Below are positions 41,108-50,181 of a DNA stretch of 64,000 bases, piece after piece. The stretch comes from Flavobacterium faecale (lineage in GTDB: Bacteria; Bacteroidota; Bacteroidia; Flavobacteriales; Flavobacteriaceae): positions 3,508,001 through 3,572,000 of the forward strand of contig NZ_CP020918.1 of NCBI RefSeq assembly GCF_003076455.1. The letters run 5' to 3'. Position 1 is the first letter of the stretch. Each line of letters begins with the position of its first letter. The notes beneath the pieces were generated by a model. The model saw only the letters and a list, made by a program, of their open reading frames with translations. It was not told the DNA's origin and did not search any database. Made by a program: the position numbers and the translations under genes.

Positions 41108-42391
41108 TTAGTTTCGTCTGTCATTTGTGCGTTTTGGAGCTCTTGAACGATTATCGTTACCCGAATTTCTGTTCCCGTTTCCTGCTGGTTTTGCACTGTT
41201 TCTAGGTGTTCTATTTTGACCTCCACGACCCATTTTCACAGGCTCTGTCGATTCGTTTGGATCGGGTTCAAAACCTTTAATTATTTCGACTGGAAGTTTC
41301 ATTTCGATTAATTTTTCGATATCCTTCAAAAAAGTTAATTCGTCTGAGCTCACCAGTGACAAGGCTTCTCCGCTCGCTCCTGCTCTACCCGTTCTACCTA
41401 TACGATGCACATAATCCTCAGGGATATTTGGAATCTCGTAATTGATAACGTGTGGTAATAACGGAATATCCAATCCACGGGCTGCAATATCAGTTGCTAC
41501 CAAAACACGTAAGCTTCCGTCTTTGAAACCGGACAAAGCTTTGGTTCTTGCTCCCTGACTTTTGTTTCCGTGAATCGCTGCTCCACTTATACCCGCTTTG
41601 GCCAGTTTTTCACAAAGGTTATTTGCACCATGCTTGGTACGGGTAAACACTAAAACTTGTTTCCACTTACCTTCTGTAATTAACTTGATCATCAAATCGG
41701 CTTTCAAGTCTTTGGCAACGCGGTACACCAATTGATCGATTGCGTCTACGGTGGTGTTCTCTGGTGTTGCCTCCACCTGTACAGGATGCTGCAAGATACC
41801 GTGAGCTAGTTTTTTTATATCCTTAGAAAAAGTAGCTGAGAACATCAAATTTTGACGTTTTGCTGGCATCAATTTCATTACACGTTCGATATCTCTCAAA
41901 AATCCCATGTCTAGCATACGATCGGCTTCGTCCAAAACAAAAATCTCTACACGTTTAAGAGATACTAAACCTTGTTTTTCTAAATCTAATAATCGTCCCG
42001 GCGTTGCAACCAAAACATCAATACCTTGACGAATTGTTGCTGCTTGTGGATTTTGGTTTACCCCTCCAAATATTACAGTGGATCGAATATCCAAAAACTC
42101 ACTATATTCTTTTACGTTCTCATATATTTGCGCCGCTAGCTCACGTGTAGGAGTTAGTATCAAAGCACGAATAGGTCTGAACTTAGTTTTCGGATTTTCA
42201 GACAATATATGTAGTACCGGTAAGGTAAAACCAGCTGTTTTTCCGGTTCCTGTTTGTGCAGATGCCAAAACATCTTTACCTTCAAGTACAGGAGGAATAG
42301 CTTTTTGCTGAATTGGTGATGGTGTTGTGTATCCTTTTTTGCTAATCGCTTTTAGCAAGGCTTCAGATAAGCCTAAAGATTGAAATGACAT
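41108..42391 (-). CDS. DEAD-box ATP-dependent RNA helicase, RhlE-like
   Basis: 427 residues. All DEAD-box motifs are visible in order: Q motif (TPSPIQQKA), I (SAQTGTGKT), Ia (LTPTREL), II ([12 protein letters not shown]), III (FSATF), V ([11 protein letters not shown]) and VI ([10 protein letters not shown]). The C-terminal tail is Arg/Asn/Gly-rich ([10 protein letters not shown]...) as in RhlE proteins that bind RNA nonspecifically. It unwinds RNA in the cytoplasm, with roles in cold adaptation, ribosome assembly or RNA decay. It lies between the two halves of the Anbu locus and is not known to belong to it. Confidence 0.93.
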   Translation of the reverse strand: MSFQSLGLSEALLKAISKKGYTTPSPIQQKAIPPVLEGKDVLASAQTGTGKTAGFTLPVLHILSENPKTKFRPIRALILTPTRELAAQIYENVKEYSEFLDIRSTVIFGGVNQNPQAATIRQGIDVLVATPGRLLDLEKQGLVSLKRVEIFVLDEADRMLDMGFLRDIERVMKLMPAKRQNLMFSATFSKDIKKLAHGILQHPVQVEATPENTTVDAIDQLVYRVAKDLKADLMIKLITEGKWKQVLVFTRTKHGANNLCEKLAKAGISGAAIHGNKSQGARTKALSGFKDGSLRVLVATDIAARGLDIPLLPHVINYEIPNIPEDYVHRIGRTGRAGASGEALSLVSSDELTFLKDIEKLIEMKLPVEIIKGFEPDPNESTEPVKMGRGGQNRTPRNSAKPAGNGNRNSGNDNRSRAPKRTNDRRN

Positions 42392-42925
42392 AAAATGTGT
42401 TTATGAAGTAAACACTATTTAATTAGGTTACTCCTTATAATAAGTTGCAAAGGTACGTCTAATTTTAGTATTAGTTTTTAAATTATTGTTTTTGAGGCTA
42501 TTTTTCATTCTTTCCCACCACGTTCTTGCGTCTTCAGTGCTTATCTTCCATGTCAAACGCCTTTACTTTATACCAATAAAATGAAGTAACCACGCGATTG
42601 AAAGCCTTGCAACCTGGCCAAAACTGCATCGTTCATATACACTACATAATGCGCTACTACAACTTCACTTTCGATAAAAATCATTAGAAACAATCACCTT
42701 TAGCTTTATTTTATTCGAAATAAAAAATAAAAGACACCTTGACTTAACAATTTCGTAATACAACCTAAACCTTTACATATTAAAGAGTTATTGTAATTCT
42801 ATAACAAACGATAACAATCATGTAATACCTTTCTATGCAAATTGAGATAATATTGTACTGTTCCTATTAAAGTTTGACAAAGAATAGAAAAATAGCAAAT
42901 CATCATTAATCTTATAGCAAAAAGT
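42392..42925. promoter_or_regulatory. Divergent intergenic region (helicase and Anbu promoters)
   Basis: 534 bp without a gene. For the helicase, the minus-strand site TACCTTTG (complement of 42448-42455) matches TAnnTTTG and lies 57 bp before its start. For Anbu I see no certain element. Cold-shock-type leaders are known for DEAD-box genes, but none can be claimed from sequence alone. Confidence 0.4.
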
Positions 42926-43669
42926 ATGACTTACTGCCTAGCAATAAAACTAAAACAAGGATTGGTAGCCCTTGCTGACACCCGTATCACTGCAGGTTCA
43001 AGCGCATCGACCAAGAAAAAAATAAGTATTGAGCAGCACGATCGCCAAAGTTATTTTATGATGACTAGTGGTTTGCGTTCTGTGCGTGACAAGACCATGA
43101 ACTATTTTGAAGATTTAGAAAATCAAACGCATTCTTATACCAAACTCTACCAAGTAGTGACTACTTACGGTGAACAACTTAAACGTGTCGCCGCCGAAGA
43201 CAAAGCTGCATTGTGGCAATCTGGCCTTACCTTTAACCTTCATACCATCATTGGTGGACAATTAACCGAGGATACCGAGCCAAAATTATTTTTGATCTAT
43301 CCTGAAGGCAATTGGGTAGAATTAGAAGAAGATTCTCCCCACGTCATTATAGGAAATTCAAGCCAAGGGAAAGCAATTTTAAATTCGATTATCACAGCAG
43401 ATACCACGATCAAAGAGGCGCTCAAAGCTGGATTATTATCTTTTGAATCTACACGAGCAAGCGCAAATAACGTAGATTATCCAATTGATGTAGCCCTGTA
43501 CAAAAAAGATAGTTACTTTATGCTCGAAAAACGATACGAGCAGCAAGAACTAGCCTATGTTTCTCAAATTTGGGAAGATAAACTAAAACAGCTGGTCCTT
43601 GATTTACCAGATGACTGGATTGATCCCCGATTTGAAAGCCAAAACCTCATGCAAACCGTTTACCTATAA
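42926..43669 (+). CDS. Anbu-type proteasome-like protease
   Basis: 247 residues. The start MTYCLAIKLKQGLVALADTRI is typical of Anbu: after Met removal, Thr2 becomes the N-terminal nucleophile as in proteasome beta subunits. ALADTRITAG includes the catalytic Asp/Arg region, while a later Lys and SSQGKA segment complete the Ntn fold. Anbu forms open-ring or helical assemblies and is thought to have specialised rather than general proteolytic tasks. It is followed 32 bp later by a transglutaminase. The Anbu, transglutaminase, alpha-E, ATP-grasp association is a known predicted system; here it is split by a helicase gene. Confidence 0.9.
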   Translation: MTYCLAIKLKQGLVALADTRITAGSSASTKKKISIEQHDRQSYFMMTSGLRSVRDKTMNYFEDLENQTHSYTKLYQVVTTYGEQLKRVAAEDKAALWQSGLTFNLHTIIGGQLTEDTEPKLFLIYPEGNWVELEEDSPHVIIGNSSQGKAILNSIITADTTIKEALKAGLLSFESTRASANNVDYPIDVALYKKDSYFMLEKRYEQQELAYVSQIWEDKLKQLVLDLPDDWIDPRFESQNLMQTVYL

Positions 43670-43701
43670 ATACAATTCTACTACATTAATATCTATCTAT
43701 C

Positions 43702-44550
43702 ATGAAATTTAATATTCAAAGTACCATATCCTACGCCGTAAGTGCACCTACTACCTTTATATTTAACATCCACGCTATTCGATCAAATAGTCAAAAGATT
43801 CTAACTGAATCACTCGTACTTGACCCACCATTGGCTGTAGAAGAGTTTTCGTATAACGGAGGTGCAGGACGATTTGTGCGTCTGAAATCAGAAGGAAATG
43901 CAAATTTCACTATAAATTATAGCGCAACTGTCGAGACTAATTATGCCATCATTGATCAAAGGCAAGAATTCCAGACCGTTCCTGTAGCCGAATTAGACGG
44001 AGATATTATTCCGTTTTTGTTCCCAAGCAGGTATTGCCAGTCTGATAAATTACAAAAATTGGCGTACACCGAATTTGGATCCATAGAAAACGTCTACTCA
44101 AAAGTACTGGCGATAACCGACTGGATTTATAATAACGTAGAGTATCGCAGTGGTAGCACTGACTCGCAGACCGCCGCACTAGACACCATTACTGATCGTG
44201 TAGGTGTATGTCGTGATTTTGCACACTTAGGTATAAGTTTGTGTCGTGCGTTATCTATACCTGCGCGCTACCTTACTTGTTACGCGTATACATTACAACC
44301 GCCCGATTTTCACGCTTGTTTTGAAGCTTACATTGGTGGAAATTGGATTGTTTTTGATGCTACACGACTTGTACCGCTTAACAGCCTTGTGAAAATTGCC
44401 AACGGACGTGACGCTGCAGATGCCGCTGTTGCGAGTATCTTCGGAAATGCAATGTCACAAAACATTCAGGTATCTTGTGAAGTAGCCCAAGATGATTTCA
44501 CTCCTTTTTGGTACAATGACAATTTGATGAACGGACTGTCTTTGCAATAA
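43702..44550 (+). CDS. Transglutaminase-like peptidase of the Anbu operon
   Basis: 282 residues. Catalytic triad Cys170 (GVCRDFAHLG), His204 (DFHACFEAY) and Asp219 (VFDATR). It has an N-terminal beta domain of about 100 residues as in the minus-strand transglutaminase, but the sequences are clearly diverged, so these are two distinct members. It is co-directional with Anbu (32-bp gap), so they are probably in one mRNA that ends at the terminator at 44678. Likely acts on isopeptide or amide bonds, perhaps reversing the action of the ATP-grasp; this is inference from neighbourhood. Confidence 0.88.
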   Translation: MKFNIQSTISYAVSAPTTFIFNIHAIRSNSQKILTESLVLDPPLAVEEFSYNGGAGRFVRLKSEGNANFTINYSATVETNYAIIDQRQEFQTVPVAELDGDIIPFLFPSRYCQSDKLQKLAYTEFGSIENVYSKVLAITDWIYNNVEYRSGSTDSQTAALDTITDRVGVCRDFAHLGISLCRALSIPARYLTCYAYTLQPPDFHACFEAYIGGNWIVFDATRLVPLNSLVKIANGRDAADAAVASIFGNAMSQNIQVSCEVAQDDFTPFWYNDNLMNGLSLQ

Positions 44551-44677
44551 GTAATGTTCAATTTAATTCCTCTTTATAAATGACCAAAATCAAAGCGTTC
44601 CTTTTCGAAAATGTTTTTTTTAGATCGAAAGATAAAATTCAAGATTAGCCGTTTATAAACGCATTACATATATCCAG

Positions 44678-44711
44678 AAGCACCACATAGTAACTATGAT
44701 GGTGCTTTTTT
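44678..44711 (+). terminator. Rho-independent terminator after the Anbu operon
   Basis: Stem AAGCACCA-CATAG / CTATG-ATGGTGCTT with loop TAA and six T. The remaining sequence between 44551 and the permease start shows nothing else that I can name. Confidence 0.8.
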
Positions 44712-44961
44712 GTTTGAAAAAATTAGCAGACTAATGACCATTTTAAAGTGAAAAATGTTTGAAAATAAAAAAAACGAGTTTGGTAACTGATTACAACTTT
44801 TTGTTACATTTATACAAGACTGACATTGAATTCAGCTTCTAATAGCTAAGTACTCAGTACCTATTGAATTTATAAGCTGATTATTACAAAGACCAAATTG
44901 TATTGGAAACCCATTAAAAAAGGTACATCTAATTATAACCAAAGAAAAAACGTATTTGACT

Positions 44962-46374
44962 ATGCAAGAAAACACTCCCGATGATTTCAAAAGAGAATTA
45001 GGTTTACTAGACGGCACCATGCTCGTTGTAGGTTCGATGATTGGATCAGGAATATTCATTGTCAGTTCAGATATGGTACGACAACTCGGATCTGCAGGTT
45101 GGCTTATTGCTATGTGGGTACTCACTGGAGCGATCACCGTAATCGCTGCTGTAAGTTATGGCGAACTTAGTGCTTTGTTCCCAAAAGCAGGCGGACAATA
45201 TGTGTATATAAAAGAAGCCTTTGGAAAACTCATCGGTTTCTTGTACGGATGGAGCTTCTTTGCAGTGATTCAAACAGGAACTATTGCAGCCGTTGGAGTC
45301 GCATTTTCTAAATTTGCCGCCTACCTCTTTCCGTCCTTTAGTGATAAAAATATAGTTTTCGAAATTGCTGATTTTAAGCTAAATGCTGCACAACTCGTTT
45401 CTATTTTCACTATTATATTGCTGAGTTACATAAATAGTCGCGGAGTCAAAAACTCTAAGATTTTACAAACGGTATTGACTGTTATCAAAATACTATCGTT
45501 GGCCGGTTTGATTATTTTTGGTTTTTTTGCTGCAAAATCAGAAGTTTGGGATGCCAACTGGACCAATGCCTGGACCTCACAAACGCTAGATGTATCGACC
45601 AACACTTGGCTACCAATAAGCGGGACAGCATTGATCTCTGGTATTTCGGCAGCTTTGGTGGGATCTATGTTCTCAAGCGTTGCCTGGGAAGGAGTCACCT
45701 TTATTGCCGCTGAAATTAAAAATCCAAAACGAAATGTAGGTCTAAGTTTGTTTCTTGGTACTATGATTGTAAGCATCATCTACATTTTGGCCAATGTAAT
45801 GTACTTGGCTGTAGTACCCTTGCAAGATATTGCCACTGCCGAGTCTGACCGAGTTGCTGTTGTGGCCTCACATATAATTTTTGGTGGTATTGGTACTATG
45901 ATTATCGCCGTAATGATTATGATTTCGACCTTTGCTTGTAACAATGGTTTGATTATGGCAGGTGCTCGTGTGTATTACACAATGGCGCAAGATGGTTTAT
46001 TCTTTAAAAAAGCAGCTGAATTAAACGAGGCAAAAGTACCTGCTTGGAGTATCTGGGCACAGTGTATTTGGGCATCGGCTTTATGCTTGACCGGAAAATA
46101 CGGTGATTTACTGGACTTTGTAGTGATCATTGTTTTGATTTTTTACATATTGACCATATTAGGAATATTTATTCTACGAAAAAAAATGCCCAATGCCGAG
46201 CGCAGCTACAAAGCTTTTGGTTACCCTCTCGTACCCGCTTTGTACATAATTATTGCCTCAGCAATTTGTTTGGCTTTATTGTACGCTAAAACAAGTACCG
46301 CAGGTTGGGGAGTTGGAATCATGCTTTTGGGAATTCCAGTTTATTATTTGACTCGAACCAAAATCACAAAATAA
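44962..46374 (+). CDS. APC-family amino acid permease
   Basis: 470 residues from the ATG at 44962 (a TTG two codons earlier gives the same protein with MT added). About 12 hydrophobic segments. The first helix has the APC signature GTMLVVGSMIGSGIFIV, with the unwound GSGIF substrate site, followed by AVSYGELSALFPKAGGQYVYI. It imports an amino acid, coupled to protons or by exchange. The substrate cannot be predicted. The conserved GARVYYTMAQDGLFF also supports the family. It has its own terminator and no operon partners. Confidence 0.9.
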   Translation: MQENTPDDFKRELGLLDGTMLVVGSMIGSGIFIVSSDMVRQLGSAGWLIAMWVLTGAITVIAAVSYGELSALFPKAGGQYVYIKEAFGKLIGFLYGWSFFAVIQTGTIAAVGVAFSKFAAYLFPSFSDKNIVFEIADFKLNAAQLVSIFTIILLSYINSRGVKNSKILQTVLTVIKILSLAGLIIFGFFAAKSEVWDANWTNAWTSQTLDVSTNTWLPISGTALISGISAALVGSMFSSVAWEGVTFIAAEIKNPKRNVGLSLFLGTMIVSIIYILANVMYLAVVPLQDIATAESDRVAVVASHIIFGGIGTMIIAVMIMISTFACNNGLIMAGARVYYTMAQDGLFFKKAAELNEAKVPAWSIWAQCIWASALCLTGKYGDLLDFVVIIVLIFYILTILGIFILRKKMPNAERSYKAFGYPLVPALYIIIASAICLALLYAKTSTAGWGVGIMLLGIPVYYLTRTKITK

Positions 46375-46383
46375 TTTGAGTAT

Positions 46384-46419
46384 AAAAAAATCCGTTTCGA
46401 ATTTTCGAAACGGATTTTT
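46384..46419 (+). terminator. Bidirectional terminator
   Basis: A 16-bp AT-flanked stem (ATCCGTTTCGA / TCGAAACGGAT) with loop ATTT, A tract on the left and T tract on the right. It serves the permease and could also stop the converging GAPDH gene. Confidence 0.8.
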
Positions 46420-46425
46420 GTTTTA

Positions 46426-46497
46426 ATACAGGCGATTGGCCCATTAACATCTAAAAAATGAACAAAAAAAAAACAGTAGGCCAATCGTGATCTGTAT
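46426..46497. repeat. Inverted repeat beside the GAPDH 3' end
   Basis: Arms ATACAG-GCGATTGGCC and GGCCAATCG-TGAT-CTGTAT enclose an A-rich loop of about 36 bases. On the minus strand the loop is a T tract. It may be a second terminator or an mRNA 3' stabilising structure. Confidence 0.5.
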
Positions 46498-46505
46498 CAA
46501 ATCTA

Positions 46506-47954
46506 CTAGTAATAGGTATACCTTCTTACTTTAGCAATGTATTTTGCCAGTCGAATAACTTGATGGCTGTAGCCATATTCATTGTCATACCAAATATAAA
46601 GAACAATATTTTTTCCGTCTGCAGAGACAATTGTAGCATTACTGTCATAAATTGAAGGCGCTGATGTACCTACTATGTCCGAAGAAACCAATTCGTTATT
46701 GGTTGAGTATTTAATCTGTTCTACCAAATCACCCTCCAAGGCATATCTTTTCATAATGGCATTGATATCCTCTACCGAAGTTTGTTTTTCGACTTCAAGA
46801 TTTAAAACCACCAACGATCCATTAGGAACTGGTACACGAATAGCATTTGACGTTAATTTCCCTGCCAATGAGGGTAATGCTTTTGCAACGGCAGTTCCCG
46901 CGCCAGTCTCAGTAATCACCATATTTAACGCTGCAGCTCTACCACGACGGTATTTTTTGTGCATATTATCAACCAAGTTTTGGTCGTTGGTGTAAGAATG
47001 GATTGTTTCTAAGTGACCTTTTACAACGCCCAAAGTATCTTCAACCGCTTTTAATATCGGAGTTATCGCATTGGTAGTACAAGACGCCGCCGAAAAAATA
47101 GCGATCTTATCCGGATTGTATTCTGATTGGTTTACTCCATGTACAATATTGGGTACTCCTTTTCCTGGTGCTGTTAGTAGTACTTTTTGAGCCCCTTTCG
47201 AAACCAAATGCCTACTCAAAGCTTCCTCTGTTGTAAAAGCACCTGTGTTATCAATAATCAAAGCATGATCAATATCAAATGCGGTATAATCTATTTCTTC
47301 TGGTGCGTTTGCTGTAATCATGTGCACCGTAGTTCCATTGATTATCAAAGCATTATTTTCGACATCAGCAACCACTGATCCTTGAAAATCACCATGAATG
47401 GAATCATAACGCAACAAAGAGGCTCTCTTTTCAAGGCTTACCGCATCGTTTTTATCTCTGGTAACAATGGCTCTTAATCGCAACTGCGTTCCCTTGCCTG
47501 TTTTTGACATTAATTCGCGCGCCAATAATCGACCAATACGACCAAAACCATATAGCACAACGTCTTTCGGTTTAATTTCACTCGACTTTTTGGCATCTTT
47601 CAATTTATCCAAAACGAAATGTCTAGCGTCTGGGTATTTTTCATTTTCCAATAAATACTCATACGTCAGTTTACCGATGTCTAATTTTGAAGGTGGTAAA
47701 TCTATTTCGAACACTGCTCTAGCAATTTCAACCGAATCAAAAATCGAAATTGGCTTTGCAACAAATTCACCCGCATAATGATGCAAGTTGATAATGTCAC
47801 TAACATTTTTGTCTAATAACTGATTCTTGAACAAAACCATTTCAATTGATTTGTCATACCATAAATCGCTAATAATTTTGATTAATTCGACACCAGCTCG
47901 GCGCCTGTCAACTTGCAATGAAACTTCTTTTTGATACAAAGCGGTGTTCTTCAT
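46506..47954 (-). CDS. gapA: Glyceraldehyde-3-phosphate dehydrogenase, long form
   Basis: 482 residues. The NAD(P)-binding motif YGFGRIGR is at 135-142 and the catalytic Cys292 is in SAASCTTNAITP, followed by HSYTNDQN and RRGRAAALNM as in all GAPDHs. The protein has about 130 extra N-terminal residues compared with the usual ~335, a form seen in Bacteroidota alongside a standard glycolytic GAPDH. The extension has no recognisable domain. It interconverts glyceraldehyde 3-phosphate and 1,3-bisphosphoglycerate; the long form may work in the gluconeogenic direction (inference). Confidence 0.9.
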   Translation of the reverse strand: MKNTALYQKEVSLQVDRRRAGVELIKIISDLWYDKSIEMVLFKNQLLDKNVSDIINLHHYAGEFVAKPISIFDSVEIARAVFEIDLPPSKLDIGKLTYEYLLENEKYPDARHFVLDKLKDAKKSSEIKPKDVVLYGFGRIGRLLARELMSKTGKGTQLRLRAIVTRDKNDAVSLEKRASLLRYDSIHGDFQGSVVADVENNALIINGTTVHMITANAPEEIDYTAFDIDHALIIDNTGAFTTEEALSRHLVSKGAQKVLLTAPGKGVPNIVHGVNQSEYNPDKIAIFSAASCTTNAITPILKAVEDTLGVVKGHLETIHSYTNDQNLVDNMHKKYRRGRAAALNMVITETGAGTAVAKALPSLAGKLTSNAIRVPVPNGSLVVLNLEVEKQTSVEDINAIMKRYALEGDLVEQIKYSTNNELVSSDIVGTSAPSIYDSNATIVSADGKNIVLYIWYDNEYGYSHQVIRLAKYIAKVRRYTYY

Positions 47955-48452
47955 AAGTGAAAATTTGTGATAATTGTGTAGTTAGTTTTAGTAATTTGTT
48001 GCAAAACTACCGATTTCAATCGATTTCGTAATTTTTTTTCAGGTTTTTTTTCGAAATAAAAAATAAGTGCTACTTTTTAGTTTGAAGTCAGAAAGAATAG
48101 CTCTTTATTCGAAAAATAAAAAAACGAGCCTTCATGCAATAGCATTGATCCAAAGTTTTAATGATAGCATCATCAAAACTTTGGATCTCTTTTGGATCTC
48201 TTTTAAAAAAAACTAGCAATTGAATTTTAGATCATAAACGAAGATAAAATTGAATGATACACCACAATAAAATTCCGATTTCCTGAAACAAAAAAGCGAC
48301 TGAAAGAAGCTCTTTTTACGACATGGGAAATGGGGACTTTTATGAAAAACATTGTAACGTCCTGAAGTCTCGGGAGCAGGAAATAGTTCCTGAAAATAAT
48401 TAGTAAATATAGATTTATACAGATTAAGACTTATAGTCTATGGCTCATTTAT
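47955..48452. other. Gene-free gap with GAPDH promoter and a strong hairpin
   Basis: Minus-strand TAGTTTTG (complement of 48002-48009) fits the -7 consensus and lies 48 bp before the GAPDH start. The hairpin at 48147-48187 is listed separately. No ORF is seen. Confidence 0.45.
48147..48187. terminator. Long hairpin, possible terminator
   Basis: GATCCAAAGTTTT-ATGAT / ATCAT-AAAACTTTGGATC with loop AGC gives an ~18-bp stem. A direct repeat of GGATCTCTTTT follows and then A-rich sequence; the lack of an immediate T run makes terminator function uncertain. Confidence 0.5.
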
Positions 48453-49706
48453 TTAAGAAACCAAAATAGCATCCATTTTCAAAGCATCCACAGTGACTAG
48501 TTTTTCTTTGTCGATAGAATTACTTTCTTTAATAATTTTGGTACCAATTACGTAGGCTTTGGCATTGTTTACTGCATCTACAGACAGCAAAACATCATCT
48601 TTAAAATACCAAACCGAAAAACTATTCGGATTCGCTGGTTCGTGACGCAAGATGATTTGGTTATAGCCTTGAGAAAGACCGACCATTTGTAGTTTGACAT
48701 CGTATTGATCTGACCAAAACCACGGAATACTATCGTAAACCGGAGATTTTCCGCAAATGGAAGCTGCGGCCACTTTGGACTGATCCACGGCATTTTGAAC
48801 CGACTCTAATCGGATATTGCGTTTATAATGTGGATTGTAATGAAAAGTGCAGTCGCCTATGGCGTAAATATTTTCGTCGCTGGTTTGTGCTCTTTCGTTA
48901 ACTAGGATTCCGTTTTCTATAGTTAACTGCGCTTGTTCTGCCAGTTCTTTGTTTACAAAAATTCCAACACCTACAATCAACATATCGGCAGGATATCGAG
49001 AACCATCGGCGCAAATCACTTCGTTGTAGCCGTCATGCGTTTCTATTGCCGAAACGTTTTTGCCTGTAAGTACTTCTACTCCATTGCGAGCATGTAGCTC
49101 ATGGAAAAAAGCGGACATTTCGGGGGCTGTTACTCTTGCCAAGATGCGGTCTTCTCTTTCGAGAACCACTACTTCTGCACCTAATTTTTTGAGCGAAGCC
49201 GCAGTTTCTAGACCGATGTAACCACCTCCTATCACCACAACACGTTTTAATGTAGTGGTTTTCATAAAACAACGTATATCACTGATGTTCTGAGCCGTAC
49301 GCAACGGATACATATTTGTTGCCGTATCCAATCCTGGAATCGGTGGAATAATCGGACGAGCACCCGTAGCAATGACTAATTTATCATAGGCAACAGTTTC
49401 TCCGTCGGACAAAGTAATGGTTTTATCTTTTGGCTGAATAGAGTTTACTCTGACACCCAAACGCAAGTCGATAGCGTCTTTTTCATAACTTTCCAGCGAC
49501 TTTAATAAATTTTTGTCTATCGCATCATCGCTGGTCAAATACGCTTTGGACAAAGGCGGTTTATGGTAGGGAATTACAGGGTCTGCATCAATCAAGATGA
49601 TATTGCCTTTCCAGCCTTCACGACGTAAAGCGGTTGCGCAATTCACACCTCCATGGCTTGCTCCAATAATTACACAGGTTCCTTTTGTAGCTGTTTCTCC
49701 AGACAT
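48453..49706 (-). CDS. FAD-dependent ferredoxin reductase of the P450 demethylase system
   Basis: 417 residues, cytoplasmic. FAD-binding VIIGASHGGVNCATAL at the N-terminus, NAD-binding VVVIGGGYIGLETA in the middle (about 145-160), and the FAD C-terminal motif IYAIGDC. This is a putidaredoxin-reductase-type enzyme that passes electrons from NAD(P)H to the 2Fe-2S ferredoxin encoded 15 bp upstream. In porphyran-using flavobacteria the same trio supplies electrons to a P450 that removes the methyl group from 6-O-methyl-D-galactose. It is the last gene of the three. Confidence 0.92.
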   Translation of the reverse strand: MSGETATKGTCVIIGASHGGVNCATALRREGWKGNIILIDADPVIPYHKPPLSKAYLTSDDAIDKNLLKSLESYEKDAIDLRLGVRVNSIQPKDKTITLSDGETVAYDKLVIATGARPIIPPIPGLDTATNMYPLRTAQNISDIRCFMKTTTLKRVVVIGGGYIGLETAASLKKLGAEVVVLEREDRILARVTAPEMSAFFHELHARNGVEVLTGKNVSAIETHDGYNEVICADGSRYPADMLIVGVGIFVNKELAEQAQLTIENGILVNERAQTSDENIYAIGDCTFHYNPHYKRNIRLESVQNAVDQSKVAAASICGKSPVYDSIPWFWSDQYDVKLQMVGLSQGYNQIILRHEPANPNSFSVWYFKDDVLLSVDAVNNAKAYVIGTKIIKESNSIDKEKLVTVDALKMDAILVS

Positions 49707-49721
49707 AAACTTATTTTTTAA

Positions 49722-50030
49722 TTATTTAGCAACACGTAAAACGACTCCATCAAGGGCTTCGCTAATTTCTAATTGGCAACACAAACGACTAAATTTATCA
49801 GCATCGTCATCTAATTCTAACATGTCTGTTTCTATTTCGCTTGCCTCACCCGTTTTTGCAACGTGCTCGGGTAAAACGTGAACATGACAAGTTGCACATG
49901 AACATACGCCTCCGCAGTCTCCGTCAATTCCTTTTATGCCATTATCTACAGCCAAAGCCATTACAGATCCTGAAGTTCCTTCTAGTGTTATTGTTTCGTT
50001 ATCGCTAGTGATAAAAGTTATTTTTGCCAT
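49722..50030 (-). CDS. 2Fe-2S ferredoxin (putidaredoxin type)
   Basis: 102 residues. The cluster ligands Cys39, Cys45 and Cys48 (C-x5-C-x2-C in DGDCGGVCSCATCHVHV) and Cys85 (SRLCCQL) match vertebrate-type/putidaredoxin-like ferredoxins that serve P450s. It shuttles single electrons from the reductase to the P450. It lies 151 bp after the P450 stop and 15 bp before the reductase, so all three are probably transcribed together. Confidence 0.92.
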   Translation of the reverse strand: MAKITFITSDNETITLEGTSGSVMALAVDNGIKGIDGDCGGVCSCATCHVHVLPEHVAKTGEASEIETDMLELDDDADKFSRLCCQLEISEALDGVVLRVAK

Positions 50031-50181
50031 AATTATGTTTTTTATAAGGTCCTTTTTACAACCGATTTATTTGCATTAGTACGCAGATTTCACAGATTTA
50101 AGCAGATAAAAACGGATATATATCACTCCTGTTTTCATCCAAAATAAGTTCCAGAAATTGCTTTGAGCGTGCGTTAAATTT

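Noticed and set aside
44956..44961. TTG start two codons upstream of the APC permease ATG
   Set aside because: The ATG at 44962 is adequate and standard; the upstream codons add nothing.
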